A stretch of DNA of 64,000 nt from the NCBI RefSeq assembly GCF_003751445.1, contig NZ_RJUU01000001.1:3973001-4037000 (forward strand), given 5' to 3'. This document shows positions 42,526-51,696 of the stretch, piece by piece. The notes under the pieces are model-generated. The model had not been told where the DNA came from. It did not search any database and saw only the letters and a list, made by a program, of their open reading frames with translations. The DNA comes from Streptomyces sp. 840.1 (GTDB lineage Bacteria > Actinomycetota > Actinomycetes > Streptomycetales > Streptomycetaceae). A program made the position numbers and the translations under genes. Each line of letters opens with the position of its first letter. The stretch's first letter is position 1.

Positions 42526-43545
42526 ATGTCTGCAGCACTTCCCACGTCCGGCCGTGAATGGCACCTCGTAGCCCGTCCGAACGGCTGGCCGAAGGCCGAG
42601 GATTTCGCGCTGCGTGAGGCACCGGTCACCGCTCCCGCCGAGGGCCGGGTCCTCGTCCGCAACCTGTACTTCTCGGTCGACCCGTACATGCGCGGCCGGA
42701 TGAACGACGTGAAGTCCTACACCCCGCCGTTCAAGCTGGACCACCCGATGGAGGGCGGCGCGGTCGGCGAGGTCGTCGCGTCCAACGCCGACGGCTTCGC
42801 GGTCGGCGACCACGTCCTGCACGGCCTCGGCTGGCGCGAGTACGCCGACGTCCCGGCCAAGCACGCCGTGAAGGTCGACGCCTCCCTCGCCCCGCTCTCC
42901 GCCTACCTCGGCGTACTCGGCATGACCGGGCTCACCGCCTACGCGGGCCTCTTCGACGTCGCCGCCTTCAAGGAGGGCGACGCCGTCTTCGTCTCCGGCG
43001 CGGCCGGCGCGGTCGGCAGCCAGGTCGGCCAGCTGGCGAAGCTCAGGGGCGCCTCGCGCGTCATCGGCTCGGCCGGCTCCGACGAGAAGGTCAAGCTGCT
43101 GGTCGAGGAGTACGGCTTCGACGCCGCGTTCAACTACAAGAACGGCCCCGTCGGCGAGCAGCTGCGCAAGGCCGCCCCCGACGGCATCGACGTCTACTTC
43201 GACAACGTCGGCGGCGAGCACCTCGAAGCGGCGATCTCCTCGCTCAAGGTGCACGGCCGCGCGACCATCTGCGGCATGATCGCGCAGTACAACGCGACCG
43301 AGCCCACCCCCGCCCCGCGCAACCTCGCCCTCGTCATCGGCAAGCGGCTGCGCCTCCAGGGCATGCTCGTCGGTGACCACGCCGCCCTCCAGGGGCAGTT
43401 CGTCCAGGAGGTGGCCGGCTGGCTGGCCTCGGGCGAGCTGAAGTACCGCGAGACCGTCGTCGAGGGCATCGAAAACGGCTTCGAGGCCTTCCTCGGTCTG
43501 CTCCGCGGCGAGAACACCGGCAAGATGATCGTTTCCCTCGCCTGA
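42526..43545 (+). CDS. NADP-dependent MDR oxidoreductase, CurA/leukotriene reductase type
   Basis: A 339-residue zinc-independent alkenal/one oxidoreductase. It has VDPYMRGRMNDVKSY near 47-61, the coenzyme loop FVSGAAGAVGSQVGQLAKLR near 156-175 and the family segment DVYFDNVGGEHLEAAI. It reduces alpha,beta-unsaturated carbonyls with NADPH, a detoxification role. ATG 42526 begins MSAALPTSGREWHL. It is divergent from MarR and followed 89 bp on by ohr, so a shared stress response is plausible. Confidence 0.9.
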   Translation: MSAALPTSGREWHLVARPNGWPKAEDFALREAPVTAPAEGRVLVRNLYFSVDPYMRGRMNDVKSYTPPFKLDHPMEGGAVGEVVASNADGFAVGDHVLHGLGWREYADVPAKHAVKVDASLAPLSAYLGVLGMTGLTAYAGLFDVAAFKEGDAVFVSGAAGAVGSQVGQLAKLRGASRVIGSAGSDEKVKLLVEEYGFDAAFNYKNGPVGEQLRKAAPDGIDVYFDNVGGEHLEAAISSLKVHGRATICGMIAQYNATEPTPAPRNLALVIGKRLRLQGMLVGDHAALQGQFVQEVAGWLASGELKYRETVVEGIENGFEAFLGLLRGENTGKMIVSLA

Positions 43546-43634
43546 CAGGCTCCACAGCACACCCGTTAGGCTCATCCCAGGCCGTCGCGATCGTGGGCGC
43601 GAGTCGCGGCGCATCAGCAGGAGGATTCACAGGT

Positions 43635-44063
43635 ATGACCATTCAGGACATCGCCGTCGCGTACACCGCCGTCGCCACCGCCGAGAACGGCCGTGACGGC
43701 CGCGTCTCCTCGGACGACGGCAAGCTCGACGTGGTCGTCAACCCGCCGAAGGAGATGGGCGGAAGCGGCGCGGGCACCAACCCGGAGCAGCTCTTCGCGG
43801 CCGGCTACAGCGCCTGCTTCCAGGGCGCGCTGGGCGTCGTGGCCCGCCAGGAGAAGGCCGACATCTCCGGCTCCACGGTGACCGCCTCGGTCTCCATCGG
43901 CAAGACCGAGGCCGGCGGCTTCGGCCTGGAGGTCGCGATCAGCGCGACCATCCCGAACGTCGACACGGCCACCGCGCAGGCGCTCATCGAGAAGGCCCAC
44001 CAGGTGTGCCCGTACTCGAACGCGACGCGCGGCAACATCAAGGTCGAGCTGTCGGTCGCCTGA
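43635..44063 (+). CDS. ohr: Organic hydroperoxide resistance protein Ohr
   Basis: A 142-residue Ohr/OsmC-family thiol peroxidase. The two catalytic cysteines are present: Cys61 in AAGYSACFQGAL and Cys125 in AHQVCPYSNATRGN, with the active-site Arg near residue 20. It reduces organic hydroperoxides with lipoyl-type reductants. ATG 43635 has AGGAGG about 10 bases upstream. The usual OhrR partner is not adjacent; the nearby MarR lacks OhrR's sensing Cys. Confidence 0.95.
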   Translation: MTIQDIAVAYTAVATAENGRDGRVSSDDGKLDVVVNPPKEMGGSGAGTNPEQLFAAGYSACFQGALGVVARQEKADISGSTVTASVSIGKTEAGGFGLEVAISATIPNVDTATAQALIEKAHQVCPYSNATRGNIKVELSVA

Positions 44064-44159
44064 CCGCAGCCGTACCGGAGCCGAGGGCCGCATCCCAGCC
44101 GGGGTGCGGCCCTCGGCCCGTCCGGCGGAGGCCGTACGGCTGCCCGCTACGCTGACGCC

Positions 44160-45029
44160 ATGCGTGATCTAGGGGCGGGTCTCAGTCATCTGATCAAGGG
44201 GCAGCGCTGGGTCGTCCGGCACGGCCGGTGGCTCGGCATAGGCCTGATCCCCGGTCTCATCACCCTGGTGGTGTACGCGGGCGCGCTCATCGCCCTCGGC
44301 TACGGGGCCGACGACCTGGCGGACTGGGCCACCCCCTTCGCCGACGACTGGTCCTCGCCCTGGCTGGGGCTGCTCCGCAACACCCTGACCGTGCTCGTCT
44401 TCGCGTTCGGCCTGTTCCTGGCGGTGATCACGTTCACCGCGGTGACACTGCTGGTCGGGCAGCCCTTCTACGAGGCGCTCTCCGAGGAGGTCGACCGGGC
44501 CGAGGGCGGCGAGGCACCCGAATCGGGGCTGCCGCTCTGGCGGGAACTGTGGATCTCCGCCCGCGACAGCGTGCGCATCCTGGTGCGCGTCTCGCTGTAC
44601 GCGGTACTGCTCTTCGCCCTCGGATTCGTCCCGGTCATCGGCCAGACCGTCGTCCCGCTGATCGGCTTCTGCGTCACCGGCTACTTCCTGGCCGAGGAAC
44701 TCACCGCCGTCGCGCTCCAGCGCCGGGGCATGGTGCTGAAGGACCGGCTGGCCCTGCTGCGCGGCCGCCGGCTGCTGATCCTCGGCTTCGGCGTACCGCT
44801 GGGCCTCGCCTTCCTGGTCCCGTTCGTCGCGGTCTTCCTGATGCCGGGGGCCGTGGCCGGTGCGACCCTGCTGGCACGCGAACTCGTGGGGGACGACGAC
44901 GAGTCCGACGACGGCCCGGACGGCGAAGGCTCGGACAGCGACGGTTCGGACAGCAACGGTTCGGACAGCGAAGGCTCGGACGGCGAGGGAGCACCGGCGC
45001 TCTCCCCGCCGCGAACCGCCGGCGACTGA
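44160..45029 (+). CDS. EI24/CysZ-like membrane protein with repeat tail
   Basis: A 289-residue EI24-domain protein with four to five membrane helices (GIGLIPGLITLVVYAGALIA, LTVLVFAFGLFLAVITFTAV, and later GFVPVIGQTVVPLIGF). A long cytoplasmic loop holds QPFYEALSEEVDRAEGG. The C-terminus is an acidic tail of GSDSx units from residue 257. Relatives include CysZ sulphate permease in E. coli, but actinobacterial members are uncharacterised. Start ATG 44160; it is monocistronic. Confidence 0.82.
   Translation: MRDLGAGLSHLIKGQRWVVRHGRWLGIGLIPGLITLVVYAGALIALGYGADDLADWATPFADDWSSPWLGLLRNTLTVLVFAFGLFLAVITFTAVTLLVGQPFYEALSEEVDRAEGGEAPESGLPLWRELWISARDSVRILVRVSLYAVLLFALGFVPVIGQTVVPLIGFCVTGYFLAEELTAVALQRRGMVLKDRLALLRGRRLLILGFGVPLGLAFLVPFVAVFLMPGAVAGATLLARELVGDDDESDDGPDGEGSDSDGSDSNGSDSEGSDGEGAPALSPPRTAGD
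44928..44987 (+). repeat. Four 15-bp tandem units in the EI24 gene
   Basis: Units of the form GGTTCGGACAGCRAC encode GSDSD, GSDSN, GSDSE and GSDGE. An in-frame minisatellite likely to vary in copy number between strains. Confidence 0.8.
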
Positions 45030-45037
45030 GCGCCGCC

Positions 45038-46036
45038 TCAGCGCACCGAGAACCCGAACACCGTGCTCGACACGTACTCCCCGCCCGGCCGCAGCACCGT
45101 GCTCGGGAACTTTGGTTGGTTCGGGGAGTCGGGGAAGTGCTGGGTCTCCAGGGCGATTCCGGCGCACGGCCCGAACGGCTCCCCGTCGAAGTGGTCCGCC
45201 GTGTAGAGCTGGAGACCGGGCTCCGTGGTCGTGACGGTCAGCACGCGCCCTGACACCTCGTCGTACAGCTCGGCCGCCGGGCCCGGCACGCCCGCGTCCA
45301 GCACGTAGTTGTGGTCGAACTCCCCGGTCACCGGACGGGGCTCCCGGAAGTCGAACCGGGTCCCGTCCACCGGCCGGAACTCACCCGTCGGCAGCGACTC
45401 CGCGTCGGCCGGAGTGATCCGCCCGGCCGCGATCCGCAGCCGCTGGCCGAGCGCGCTGCCGCTGTTCGCGCCCGCCAGGTTCCAGTACGTGTGGTTCGTC
45501 AGGTTCACCACGGTCGGCGCGTCCGTCGTCGCCCGGTACGCGATCCGCAGCGCCCCGCCCTCCTCCAGCGTGTACGAGGCCGAGAGCTCCAGCCGTCCCG
45601 GGAAGCCCTCCTCGCCGTCCGCCGAGACCAGGGAAAGCTCCACCCCGTCCGGGGTCTCCCGGGCGTCCCACACGCGCTTGTCGAAGCCGAGGGCCCCGCC
45701 GTGCACCTGGTTGCGCCCCTCGTTGCGCGTGAGGCGGTGGGTCCGTCCGTCGAGCTCGAAGGCCGCGCCGCCGATCCGGTTCGCGTACCGCCCGACCAGC
45801 GCGCCGAAGTACGGGCCGGTGTACTTCAGGTACGAGGCGAGGTCCGGCAGCCCGAGCGCCACACCGGCCCGCCCGCCGTCCCGGCCGGGCACCTCGACCG
45901 ACTGGACGATGCCCCCGTACGTCAGCACGCGCACCCGAGTGCCGTCGCGCTCCAGCGTCCAGCGGTGCACGGCCGTGCCGTCCGCGAGGGTGCCGAAGTC
46001 TTCCGTGCGCGTCACCGTGTTCGAACCCGTGTCCAT
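45038..46036 (-). CDS. galM: Aldose 1-epimerase (mutarotase)
   Basis: A 332-residue galactose-mutarotase-fold enzyme interconverting alpha and beta aldoses. GRYANRIGGAAFELDG, NQVHGGALGFDKRVWD, the catalytic His in VVNLTNHTYWNLAG and the late Glu in GIALETQHFPDSPN are all present. ATG 46036 is preferred over a GTG two codons earlier. No signal peptide is seen, so it is cytoplasmic. It converges with the EI24 gene 8 bp away and follows the SGNH lipoprotein gene by 28 bp on the same strand. Confidence 0.93.
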   Translation of the reverse strand: MDTGSNTVTRTEDFGTLADGTAVHRWTLERDGTRVRVLTYGGIVQSVEVPGRDGGRAGVALGLPDLASYLKYTGPYFGALVGRYANRIGGAAFELDGRTHRLTRNEGRNQVHGGALGFDKRVWDARETPDGVELSLVSADGEEGFPGRLELSASYTLEEGGALRIAYRATTDAPTVVNLTNHTYWNLAGANSGSALGQRLRIAAGRITPADAESLPTGEFRPVDGTRFDFREPRPVTGEFDHNYVLDAGVPGPAAELYDEVSGRVLTVTTTEPGLQLYTADHFDGEPFGPCAGIALETQHFPDSPNQPKFPSTVLRPGGEYVSSTVFGFSVR

Positions 46037-46064
46037 GATCACGCACTGTAGACCGGCCCCCGCC

Positions 46065-46976
46065 CTACGCGGGCGGCCGGGCCGCCGTGACGTTGCGGTA
46101 CGCGATCTCCGCCAGCCGGGCCTGCCCGTTGCGCCCCGGGTGGAACCAGTCCCACTGGCTCAGCTGCTTGCCGGTGAACCGGAAGTCGAAGACCGCCCCG
46201 CCGTCGTAACGGCAGCGCACGTCCTTCGCGCACACCTCGCGCAGCACCCCGTTGTACGCCACCACGCGGTCCTGCACCTCCGAGCGCCGCGTGACCGCCG
46301 AGGCGCTCATGTTGTCCGCGTCACCCAGCATCGACTTGCAGATGCCCAGCTTCCAGATCTGCTTGCCCAGCTGGTTGCCGCGCCCCGTCGACCAGAGCCG
46401 CTTCAGGTCCGGCACGCTCGACACGTACACCTGGGCCTTCGGCGAGGCAGCACGCAGCTGACGCATCGACGCTTCGAACAACCTACGGAAATCGGCCACC
46501 GGCGTCATGGCCCGCACCGAGTCCCGGCAGGCGTCGTTGGCGCCGATCATCACCGTGACCAGACCGGGGTCCTCCTTCGCGGCCAGCGCCATCTGCTCCG
46601 GCAGCTGGGCGATCCGGGCGCCCGTCTGCGCATGGTTCCAGCTGCGGTCCGCCGCGCCGGAGGCGCCGAGCAGCCGCACGGCGAGGCTGTTCACCGTGCT
46701 GTCCGTGCCGGTGGACCAGGAGACCTCGGGGCAGTCCGCCAGCACCGAGCAGGCGTCGAACCCGCGGGTGATGGAGTCCCCGACCGCCGCGACCGACCCC
46801 GGGCTGCGGTCCCATACGGGGGCGGCCGCCCGTGAGGGGTGCCCGGCCGAAGCGCCCTTCGTCGTGCTGTCCGACCCGGAGTCACAGCCGGCCAGCACGG
46901 CCGTGCCGAGACACGACAACGCGGCCAGCGCGGCCAGCGCGGTGCGCGATCGGTGCCGTACGGAGCGATCCGGCAT
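46065..46976 (-). CDS. SGNH/GDSL-type lipoprotein hydrolase
   Basis: A 303-residue lipoprotein. The signal sequence ends in a lipobox LAGC near residue 30. The SGNH blocks are clear: AAVGDSITRGFDA with the nucleophile Ser, VMIGANDACRDS with the Asn, and QWDWFHPGRNGQ with the Asp/His pair. Several cysteines suggest disulphides. An esterase or lipase acting outside the membrane is expected; the substrate is unknown. ATG 46976 is chosen over a frame starting 33 bases earlier because it leads straight into the signal peptide. Confidence 0.88.
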   Translation of the reverse strand: MPDRSVRHRSRTALAALAALSCLGTAVLAGCDSGSDSTTKGASAGHPSRAAAPVWDRSPGSVAAVGDSITRGFDACSVLADCPEVSWSTGTDSTVNSLAVRLLGASGAADRSWNHAQTGARIAQLPEQMALAAKEDPGLVTVMIGANDACRDSVRAMTPVADFRRLFEASMRQLRAASPKAQVYVSSVPDLKRLWSTGRGNQLGKQIWKLGICKSMLGDADNMSASAVTRRSEVQDRVVAYNGVLREVCAKDVRCRYDGGAVFDFRFTGKQLSQWDWFHPGRNGQARLAEIAYRNVTAARPPA

Positions 46977-47328
46977 CCCTGGTCCCCTCCTGTCCAATGC
47001 CCCCGGCAAACCCTCTTGGCACCGGTCGGCGGGCCCCCACGCCCTGCTGGGTGAATGCTGAGCGAATCATGGGCCCAGGACCGACGGTACGTCACACCTC
47101 GGACGCCGCCGCACGGTAGCTTTTCCCCGTCGAACCAGTGGTTCCCTCGGCCGTCCGGCTCCACTCGGGTGGCTTCCGAACTTCACATCACGTCACATGC
47201 TGTCCCTTTTCCGGAGATTATCTCCCGATGCTGTTTACTGATGACAACCTCGGGAAGCGGCTGAAAAGAGGCGGTACGGGCGCGAGGCCGCTGGGGTAGG
47301 CGAACCTCGTCCCACACTGGAGGTCCCG
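46977..47328. other. Intergenic region between divergent genes
   Basis: About 350 bp without a credible gene. It contains an AT-richer stretch (47185-47250) and the inverted repeat GGAGA-TTA-TCTCC at 47213-47225, suitable for regulation of either neighbour. Confidence 0.45.
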
Positions 47329-47823
47329 GTGACGACACGTGGAGTCCTGTACGTTCACTCCGCACCGCGCGCGCTCTGCCCACACGTCGAGTGGGCGGTG
47401 GCGGGTGTCCTTGGTGTGCGGGTCCAGCTCGACTGGATCAGACAGCCGGCCGCGCCCGGCACCTGGCGGTCCGAATTCTCCTGGCAGGCCCGGCCGGGCA
47501 CGGCGTCGAAGCTCGCCTCGGCCCTGCGGGGCTGGGATCTGCTGCGCTTCGAGGTGACCGCCGAGCCGTCGCCCACCGCGGAGGGCGAGCGCTACAGCTC
47601 CACGCCCGAGCTGGGCATCTTCCACGCGGTCACCGGCATGCACGGCGACATCCTGGTCCCCGAGGACCGGCTGCGGGCCGCGCTGGCGCGCTCCGTGCGG
47701 GGGGAGACGGACCTGGAGGCGGAGATCGCCAAGCTCCTGGGCAAGCCGTGGGACGACGAGCTGGAGTCCTTCCGCCACGCGGGCGAGGGCGCCCCGGTCC
47801 GCTGGCTCCACCAGGTGGTGTGA
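47329..47823 (+). CDS. DUF3145-family protein
   Basis: A 164-residue protein of DUF3145, found almost only in actinobacteria and often beside fabF, as here. It starts MTTRGVLYVHSAPRALCPHV and contains AVTGMHGDILVPEDRLR. No catalytic motif is apparent. GTG 47329 has GGAGG 6 bases upstream. It converges with fabF across a terminator. Function is unknown; a link with lipid synthesis is only by neighbourhood. Confidence 0.88.
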   Translation: MTTRGVLYVHSAPRALCPHVEWAVAGVLGVRVQLDWIRQPAAPGTWRSEFSWQARPGTASKLASALRGWDLLRFEVTAEPSPTAEGERYSSTPELGIFHAVTGMHGDILVPEDRLRAALARSVRGETDLEAEIAKLLGKPWDDELESFRHAGEGAPVRWLHQVV

Positions 47824-47864
47824 CCGGGCCCGCCCCAGGAGGCCCAACCGGGGCTCCGCCCCGT

Positions 47865-47944
47865 CCCCCGCGCCTCAATCGCCGGCGGGGCTGGGTTTCG
47901 GGGCTCTGCCCGTCCCCCCGCGCCTCAATCGCCGGCGGGGCTGG
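47865..47944. repeat. Two copies of a Streptomyces intergenic repeat
   Basis: A 30-bp block with core CGCGCCTCAATCGCCGGCGG occurs identically at 47865-47894 and 47915-47944. Each copy is preceded by a GGGGCTCYGCCC stretch, giving a 50-bp period. I recall similar blocks scattered in Streptomyces genomes. Confidence 0.75.
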
Positions 47945-47978
47945 AATTTGCCTGGCGAGGACGGCCTGCGGCATGCGG

Positions 47979-48013
47979 GAAGCCCGCCTCCCCGGGCCGG
48001 GGAAGCGGGCTTC
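47979..48013. terminator. Bidirectional terminator between DUF3145 gene and fabF
   Basis: A 15-bp stem with one A-C mismatch (GAAGCCCGCCTCCCC and GGGGAAGCGGGCTTC) and a 5-base loop, 11 bp after the fabF stop. Confidence 0.8.
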
Positions 48014-48024
48014 ATGAGGCAGCG

Positions 48025-49287
48025 TCACACGCTACGGAACGCCAGCACCACGTTGTGCCCGCCGAACCCGAACGAGTTGTTGATCGCCGCGATCGGCCCC
48101 TCCGGCAGCGGCCGGGGCGCGTCCCGCACGATGTCCGCCTCGACCGCGTCGTCGAGGTTCTCGATGTTGATGGTCGGCGGAGCGATCCGGTGGTGCAGCG
48201 CCAGGACCGTGGCCACGGTCTCGATGCCGCCCGCGCCACCGAGCAGGTGACCCGTCATCGACTTCGTCGCGGAGATCGCGACGTGGTCCAGGTCGTCGCC
48301 CAGGACCTTGCGCAGGGCCCTCAGCTCCGCCACGTCACCCTGCGGGGTCGACGTCGCGTGCGCGTTCAGGTGCACGACCTCGGACGGCTTGAGATCCGTC
48401 TGGTCCAGCAGGTTCTGCATCGCCGCGGCGATACCCCGCCCCGTCGGCTCCGGCTGCGCGATGTGGTGGGCGTCCGCGGACAGCCCCTGGCCCAGCACCT
48501 CGGCGTAGACCCGGGCACCACGCGAGGCGGCGTGCTCCGCGGACTCCAGGACGACGACACCGGCACCCTCACCGAGGACGAAGCCGTCACGGGCGGTGTC
48601 GTAGGGGCGCGAGGCCTTCTCGGGCTCGTCGTTGCTCTTGGACATCGCCATCATGTTGGCGAACGCGGCGATCGGCAGCGGGTGGATGGCCGCCTCGGTG
48701 CCACCGGCGAGGACCACATCGGCACGGCCGGTGCGGATCATCTCGACGGCGTACCCGATCGCCTCGGCACCCGACGCACAGGCGGAGACCGGGGTGTGGA
48801 CGCCCGCCTGGGCGTTCACCTCGATACCGACGTTGGCGGCCGGGCCGTTGGGCATGAGCATGGGCACGGTGTGCGGGGAGACGCGGCGTACGCCCTTCTC
48901 CTTCAGCACGTCGTACTGGTCGAGCAGGGTGATCACGCCGCCGATACCGGAGGCGATGACCGAGCCCAGCCGCTCGGGCTGGATCTTGGCGTCCTCACCG
49001 GCCTTGCCGGTGAAACCCGCGTCCGCCCACGCCTCACGGGCCGCGATCAGCGCGAACTGCGCCGAGCGGTCCAGCTTGCGGGCGAGCGGACGGGGCAGGA
49101 CGTCGCCCGGGTCGACGGCCGCGAGGGCCGCGATCCGGACGGGCAGTTCGGCGAAACGTTCGCCCTCAAGAGGCTTGACGCCGGACCGGCCGGCCATCAG
49201 ACCTTCCCAGGTCGATGCGGAATCGCCACCCAGCGGAGTGGTTGCGCCGATACCGGTGACGACCACGGTGCGATTGGTCGAGTTCAC
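48025..49287 (-). CDS. fabF: Beta-ketoacyl-ACP synthase II FabF
   Basis: A 420-residue elongating condensing enzyme of type II fatty acid synthesis. The catalytic triad is intact: Cys170 (TPVSACASGAEAIG), His310 (VHLNAHATSTPQGD) and His347 (KSMTGHLLGGAGG). GTG 49287 gives MNSTNRTVVVTGIG, the family N-terminus. It is the last gene of the fabD-fabH-acpP-fabF cluster, 77 bp after acpP. A polyketide KS is unlikely given the cluster. Confidence 0.97.
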   Translation of the reverse strand: MNSTNRTVVVTGIGATTPLGGDSASTWEGLMAGRSGVKPLEGERFAELPVRIAALAAVDPGDVLPRPLARKLDRSAQFALIAAREAWADAGFTGKAGEDAKIQPERLGSVIASGIGGVITLLDQYDVLKEKGVRRVSPHTVPMLMPNGPAANVGIEVNAQAGVHTPVSACASGAEAIGYAVEMIRTGRADVVLAGGTEAAIHPLPIAAFANMMAMSKSNDEPEKASRPYDTARDGFVLGEGAGVVVLESAEHAASRGARVYAEVLGQGLSADAHHIAQPEPTGRGIAAAMQNLLDQTDLKPSEVVHLNAHATSTPQGDVAELRALRKVLGDDLDHVAISATKSMTGHLLGGAGGIETVATVLALHHRIAPPTINIENLDDAVEADIVRDAPRPLPEGPIAAINNSFGFGGHNVVLAFRSV

Positions 49288-49364
49288 TGGAAAATCTTCT
49301 CCACGTGTAGAGGGTCGTGAATCAGCGGCGCCACCGCCGGGTGGCGACACACGAACCGGCTGGA

Positions 49365-49613
49365 TCAGGCCTGGTGCTTGAGGATGTAGTCGGCAGCGTC
49401 GCCGACCGTCTTGAGGTTCTTGACGTCCTCGTCGGGGATCTTGACGTCGAAGCGCTCCTCGGCGGCGACGACGACCTCGACCATGGACAGCGAGTCGACG
49501 TCCAGGTCGTCGGTGAAGGACTTGTCCAGCTGGACGTCCTCGACCGGGATACCGGCGATCTCGTTGACGATCTCGGCGAGACCGGTGACGATCTCTTCCT
49601 GCGTGGCGGCCAT
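49365..49613 (-). CDS. acpP: Acyl carrier protein AcpP
   Basis: An 82-residue acidic carrier protein. The phosphopantetheine site is Ser41 in FTDDLDVDSLSMVEV. Length and composition are normal for the fatty acid synthase ACP. It lies between fabH (64 bp) and fabF (77 bp). The ATG at 49613 has AAGGAG 7 bases upstream. Confidence 0.97.
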   Translation of the reverse strand: MAATQEEIVTGLAEIVNEIAGIPVEDVQLDKSFTDDLDVDSLSMVEVVVAAEERFDVKIPDEDVKNLKTVGDAADYILKHQA

Positions 49614-49677
49614 GTTGGCGCTCCTTCGGTGTATATCTGCTGGGTTCGGGTGTCCGGGTCGAAAAGACCCGGTGTGC

Positions 49678-50679
49678 CTAGGGGAGGGTAACGACCGTCG
49701 CGGCGTAGACGAGACCCGCCCCGAAGCCGATGACGAGCGCGGTGTCGCCGCTCTTCGCCTGACCGGTCGCCAGAAGCCGCTCCATAGCGAGCGGAATCGA
49801 GGCGGCGGAGGTGTTGCCGGTGGTCTCCACATCACGGGCGACCGTGACGTGCTCCGGCAGCTTCAGGGTCTTCACCATCGAGTCGATGATCCGCATGTTG
49901 GCCTGGTGCGGAATGAAGACGTCCAGGTCTTCCGGGGCGATCCCGGCCGCGTCCAGCGCCTGCTGGGCGACCTTCGCCATCTCGAAGACGGCCCAGCGGA
50001 AGACCGCCTGGCCTTCCTGCGTGATGGCCGGGAACTTCTCCGGCCGGTCGGCGTGGAAGGTGTCCCACGCCACGGTCTGCTTGATCGTCTCGGACTTGTC
50101 GCCCTCGGAGCCCCACACGGTGGGGCCGATGGCGGGCACGTCGGCCGGGCCGACGACGACGGCGCCGGCGCCGTCACCGAACAGGAACGCCGTCGCGCGG
50201 TCGCTCAGGTCGGTGAGGTCGCTCAGCCGCTCCACGCCGATCACGAGCACGTACTGCGCCGAGCCCTCGACGACCATGCCCTTGGCGAGCGTCAGGCCGT
50301 AGCCGAAGCCCGCGCAGCCGGCCGAGATGTCGAAGGCGGCGGGCTTGCCCGCGCCGATCTTGTGGGCGATCTCGGTGGCGATGGCCGGGGTCTGCTTGAA
50401 GTGCGAGACGGTCGAGACGATGACCGCGCCGATCTGCGACGGGTCGATCCCGGCGTCCGCGATGGCCTTGCCGGACGCCTCGACGGACATCGCGGCCACG
50501 GTCTCCTCGGGGGAGGCCCAGTGGCGGGTGGCGATGCCGGACCGGGAGCGGATCCACTCGTCGGACGAGTCGATGGTTTCGAGGATCACCTCGTTCGGCA
50601 CGACACGGGTCGGACGGTAGCCGCCGACACCCATGATCCGCGCGTACGGGGCGCCCTTGCTGGGCTTGATCTTCGACAT
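49678..50679 (-). CDS. fabH: Beta-ketoacyl-ACP synthase III FabH
   Basis: A 333-residue initiating condensing enzyme, joining acyl-CoA starters with malonyl-ACP. Catalytic residues are Cys122 (DISAGCAGFGYG), His258 (VFIPHQANMRI) and Asn289 (ETTGNTSAAS). In Streptomyces its starter choice sets straight or branched chain products. ATG 50679, 13 bp after the fabD stop, indicates one operon. Confidence 0.97.
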   Translation of the reverse strand: MSKIKPSKGAPYARIMGVGGYRPTRVVPNEVILETIDSSDEWIRSRSGIATRHWASPEETVAAMSVEASGKAIADAGIDPSQIGAVIVSTVSHFKQTPAIATEIAHKIGAGKPAAFDISAGCAGFGYGLTLAKGMVVEGSAQYVLVIGVERLSDLTDLSDRATAFLFGDGAGAVVVGPADVPAIGPTVWGSEGDKSETIKQTVAWDTFHADRPEKFPAITQEGQAVFRWAVFEMAKVAQQALDAAGIAPEDLDVFIPHQANMRIIDSMVKTLKLPEHVTVARDVETTGNTSAASIPLAMERLLATGQAKSGDTALVIGFGAGLVYAATVVTLP

Positions 50680-50692
50680 GCTCTCGGGCTCC

Positions 50693-51607
50693 TTAGGCGC
50701 CCGCGTGCTCAGCGATGAGCGCGCGGGCAGCGTCGAGGTCGTCGGGGGTCTTGAGCGCGAGGGTCTGCACGCCCGGGAGGGCGCGCTTGGCGAGACCGGT
50801 GAGCGTGCCGCCGGGGCAGGCCTCGATCAGTGCGGTGACGCCCAGTTCCTTGAAGGTCTCCATGCACAGGTCCCAGCGCACCGGGTTGGCGACCTGGCCG
50901 ACCAGGCGCGAGATGACCTCCGCGCCGGTGGCGACGGTCCTGCCGTCGGCGTTCGAGACATATGTCACGGCCGGGTCGGAGACCTCCAGAGCCACGGCGG
51001 CCTCGCGGAGCCGCTCGACGGCCGGAGCCATGTGGTGCGTGTGGAACGCGCCGGCGACCTTCAGGGGCACCACGCGGCGCACTCCCTCGGGCTTGTCCTC
51101 GACGAGCGCGGCGATCTGCTCGGCGGTGCCTGCGGCGACGATCTGACCGGCCCCGTTGACGTTCGCCGGGGTCAGGCCGAGCTTCTCCAGGTGGACGACG
51201 GTGACCTCGGGGTCCCCGCCGAGCAGCGCCGCCATACCGGTCTCGGTCACCGCGGCGGCCTCGGCCATGCCGAGCCCCCGGGTGCGTACGAAACGCAGGG
51301 CCGCGTCCTCGCCGATGACTCCGGCGAAAGCGGCAGCGGTGATTTCACCGACGCTGTGACCTGCGACGACACTCGGAGAAGCGCCGAGGGCGGCAGCGGA
51401 CAGCAGACCGGCGGCGACCAGCAGCGGCTGGGCCACCGAGGTGTCGCGGATCTCGTCCGCGTCAGCCTTGGTGCCGTAGTGGGCAAGGTCGATCCCGATG
51501 GCGTCGGACCAGCCCGCGATGCGGTCGGTGGCACCGGGGAGGTCGAGCCAGGGAGTCAGGAAGCCGGGCGTCTGAGCGCCTTGGCCGGGAGCGACGAGTA
51601 CGAGCAC
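50693..51607 (-). CDS. fabD: Malonyl-CoA:ACP transacylase FabD
   Basis: A 304-residue acyltransferase that loads malonate on ACP, also serving polyketide synthases in Streptomyces. The nucleophile is Ser85 in VVAGHSVGEIT, with the active His at about 189 (GAFHTHHM) and the GQGAQ loop near 8-12. GTG 51607 (MLVLVAPGQGAQ) matches homologues; a GTG two codons earlier is possible. It is the first gene of the fab operon, with the promoter in the 89-bp gap after fasR. Confidence 0.96.
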   Translation of the reverse strand: MLVLVAPGQGAQTPGFLTPWLDLPGATDRIAGWSDAIGIDLAHYGTKADADEIRDTSVAQPLLVAAGLLSAAALGASPSVVAGHSVGEITAAAFAGVIGEDAALRFVRTRGLGMAEAAAVTETGMAALLGGDPEVTVVHLEKLGLTPANVNGAGQIVAAGTAEQIAALVEDKPEGVRRVVPLKVAGAFHTHHMAPAVERLREAAVALEVSDPAVTYVSNADGRTVATGAEVISRLVGQVANPVRWDLCMETFKELGVTALIEACPGGTLTGLAKRALPGVQTLALKTPDDLDAARALIAEHAGA

Positions 51608-51696
51608 CCTCACACTCTCTCTTGAGAACGGTCCGGAACACCCGTGGGGACAGGGACGAAGAACCGTATGGGGAATTGTTGATGTCCGACAAAAGT

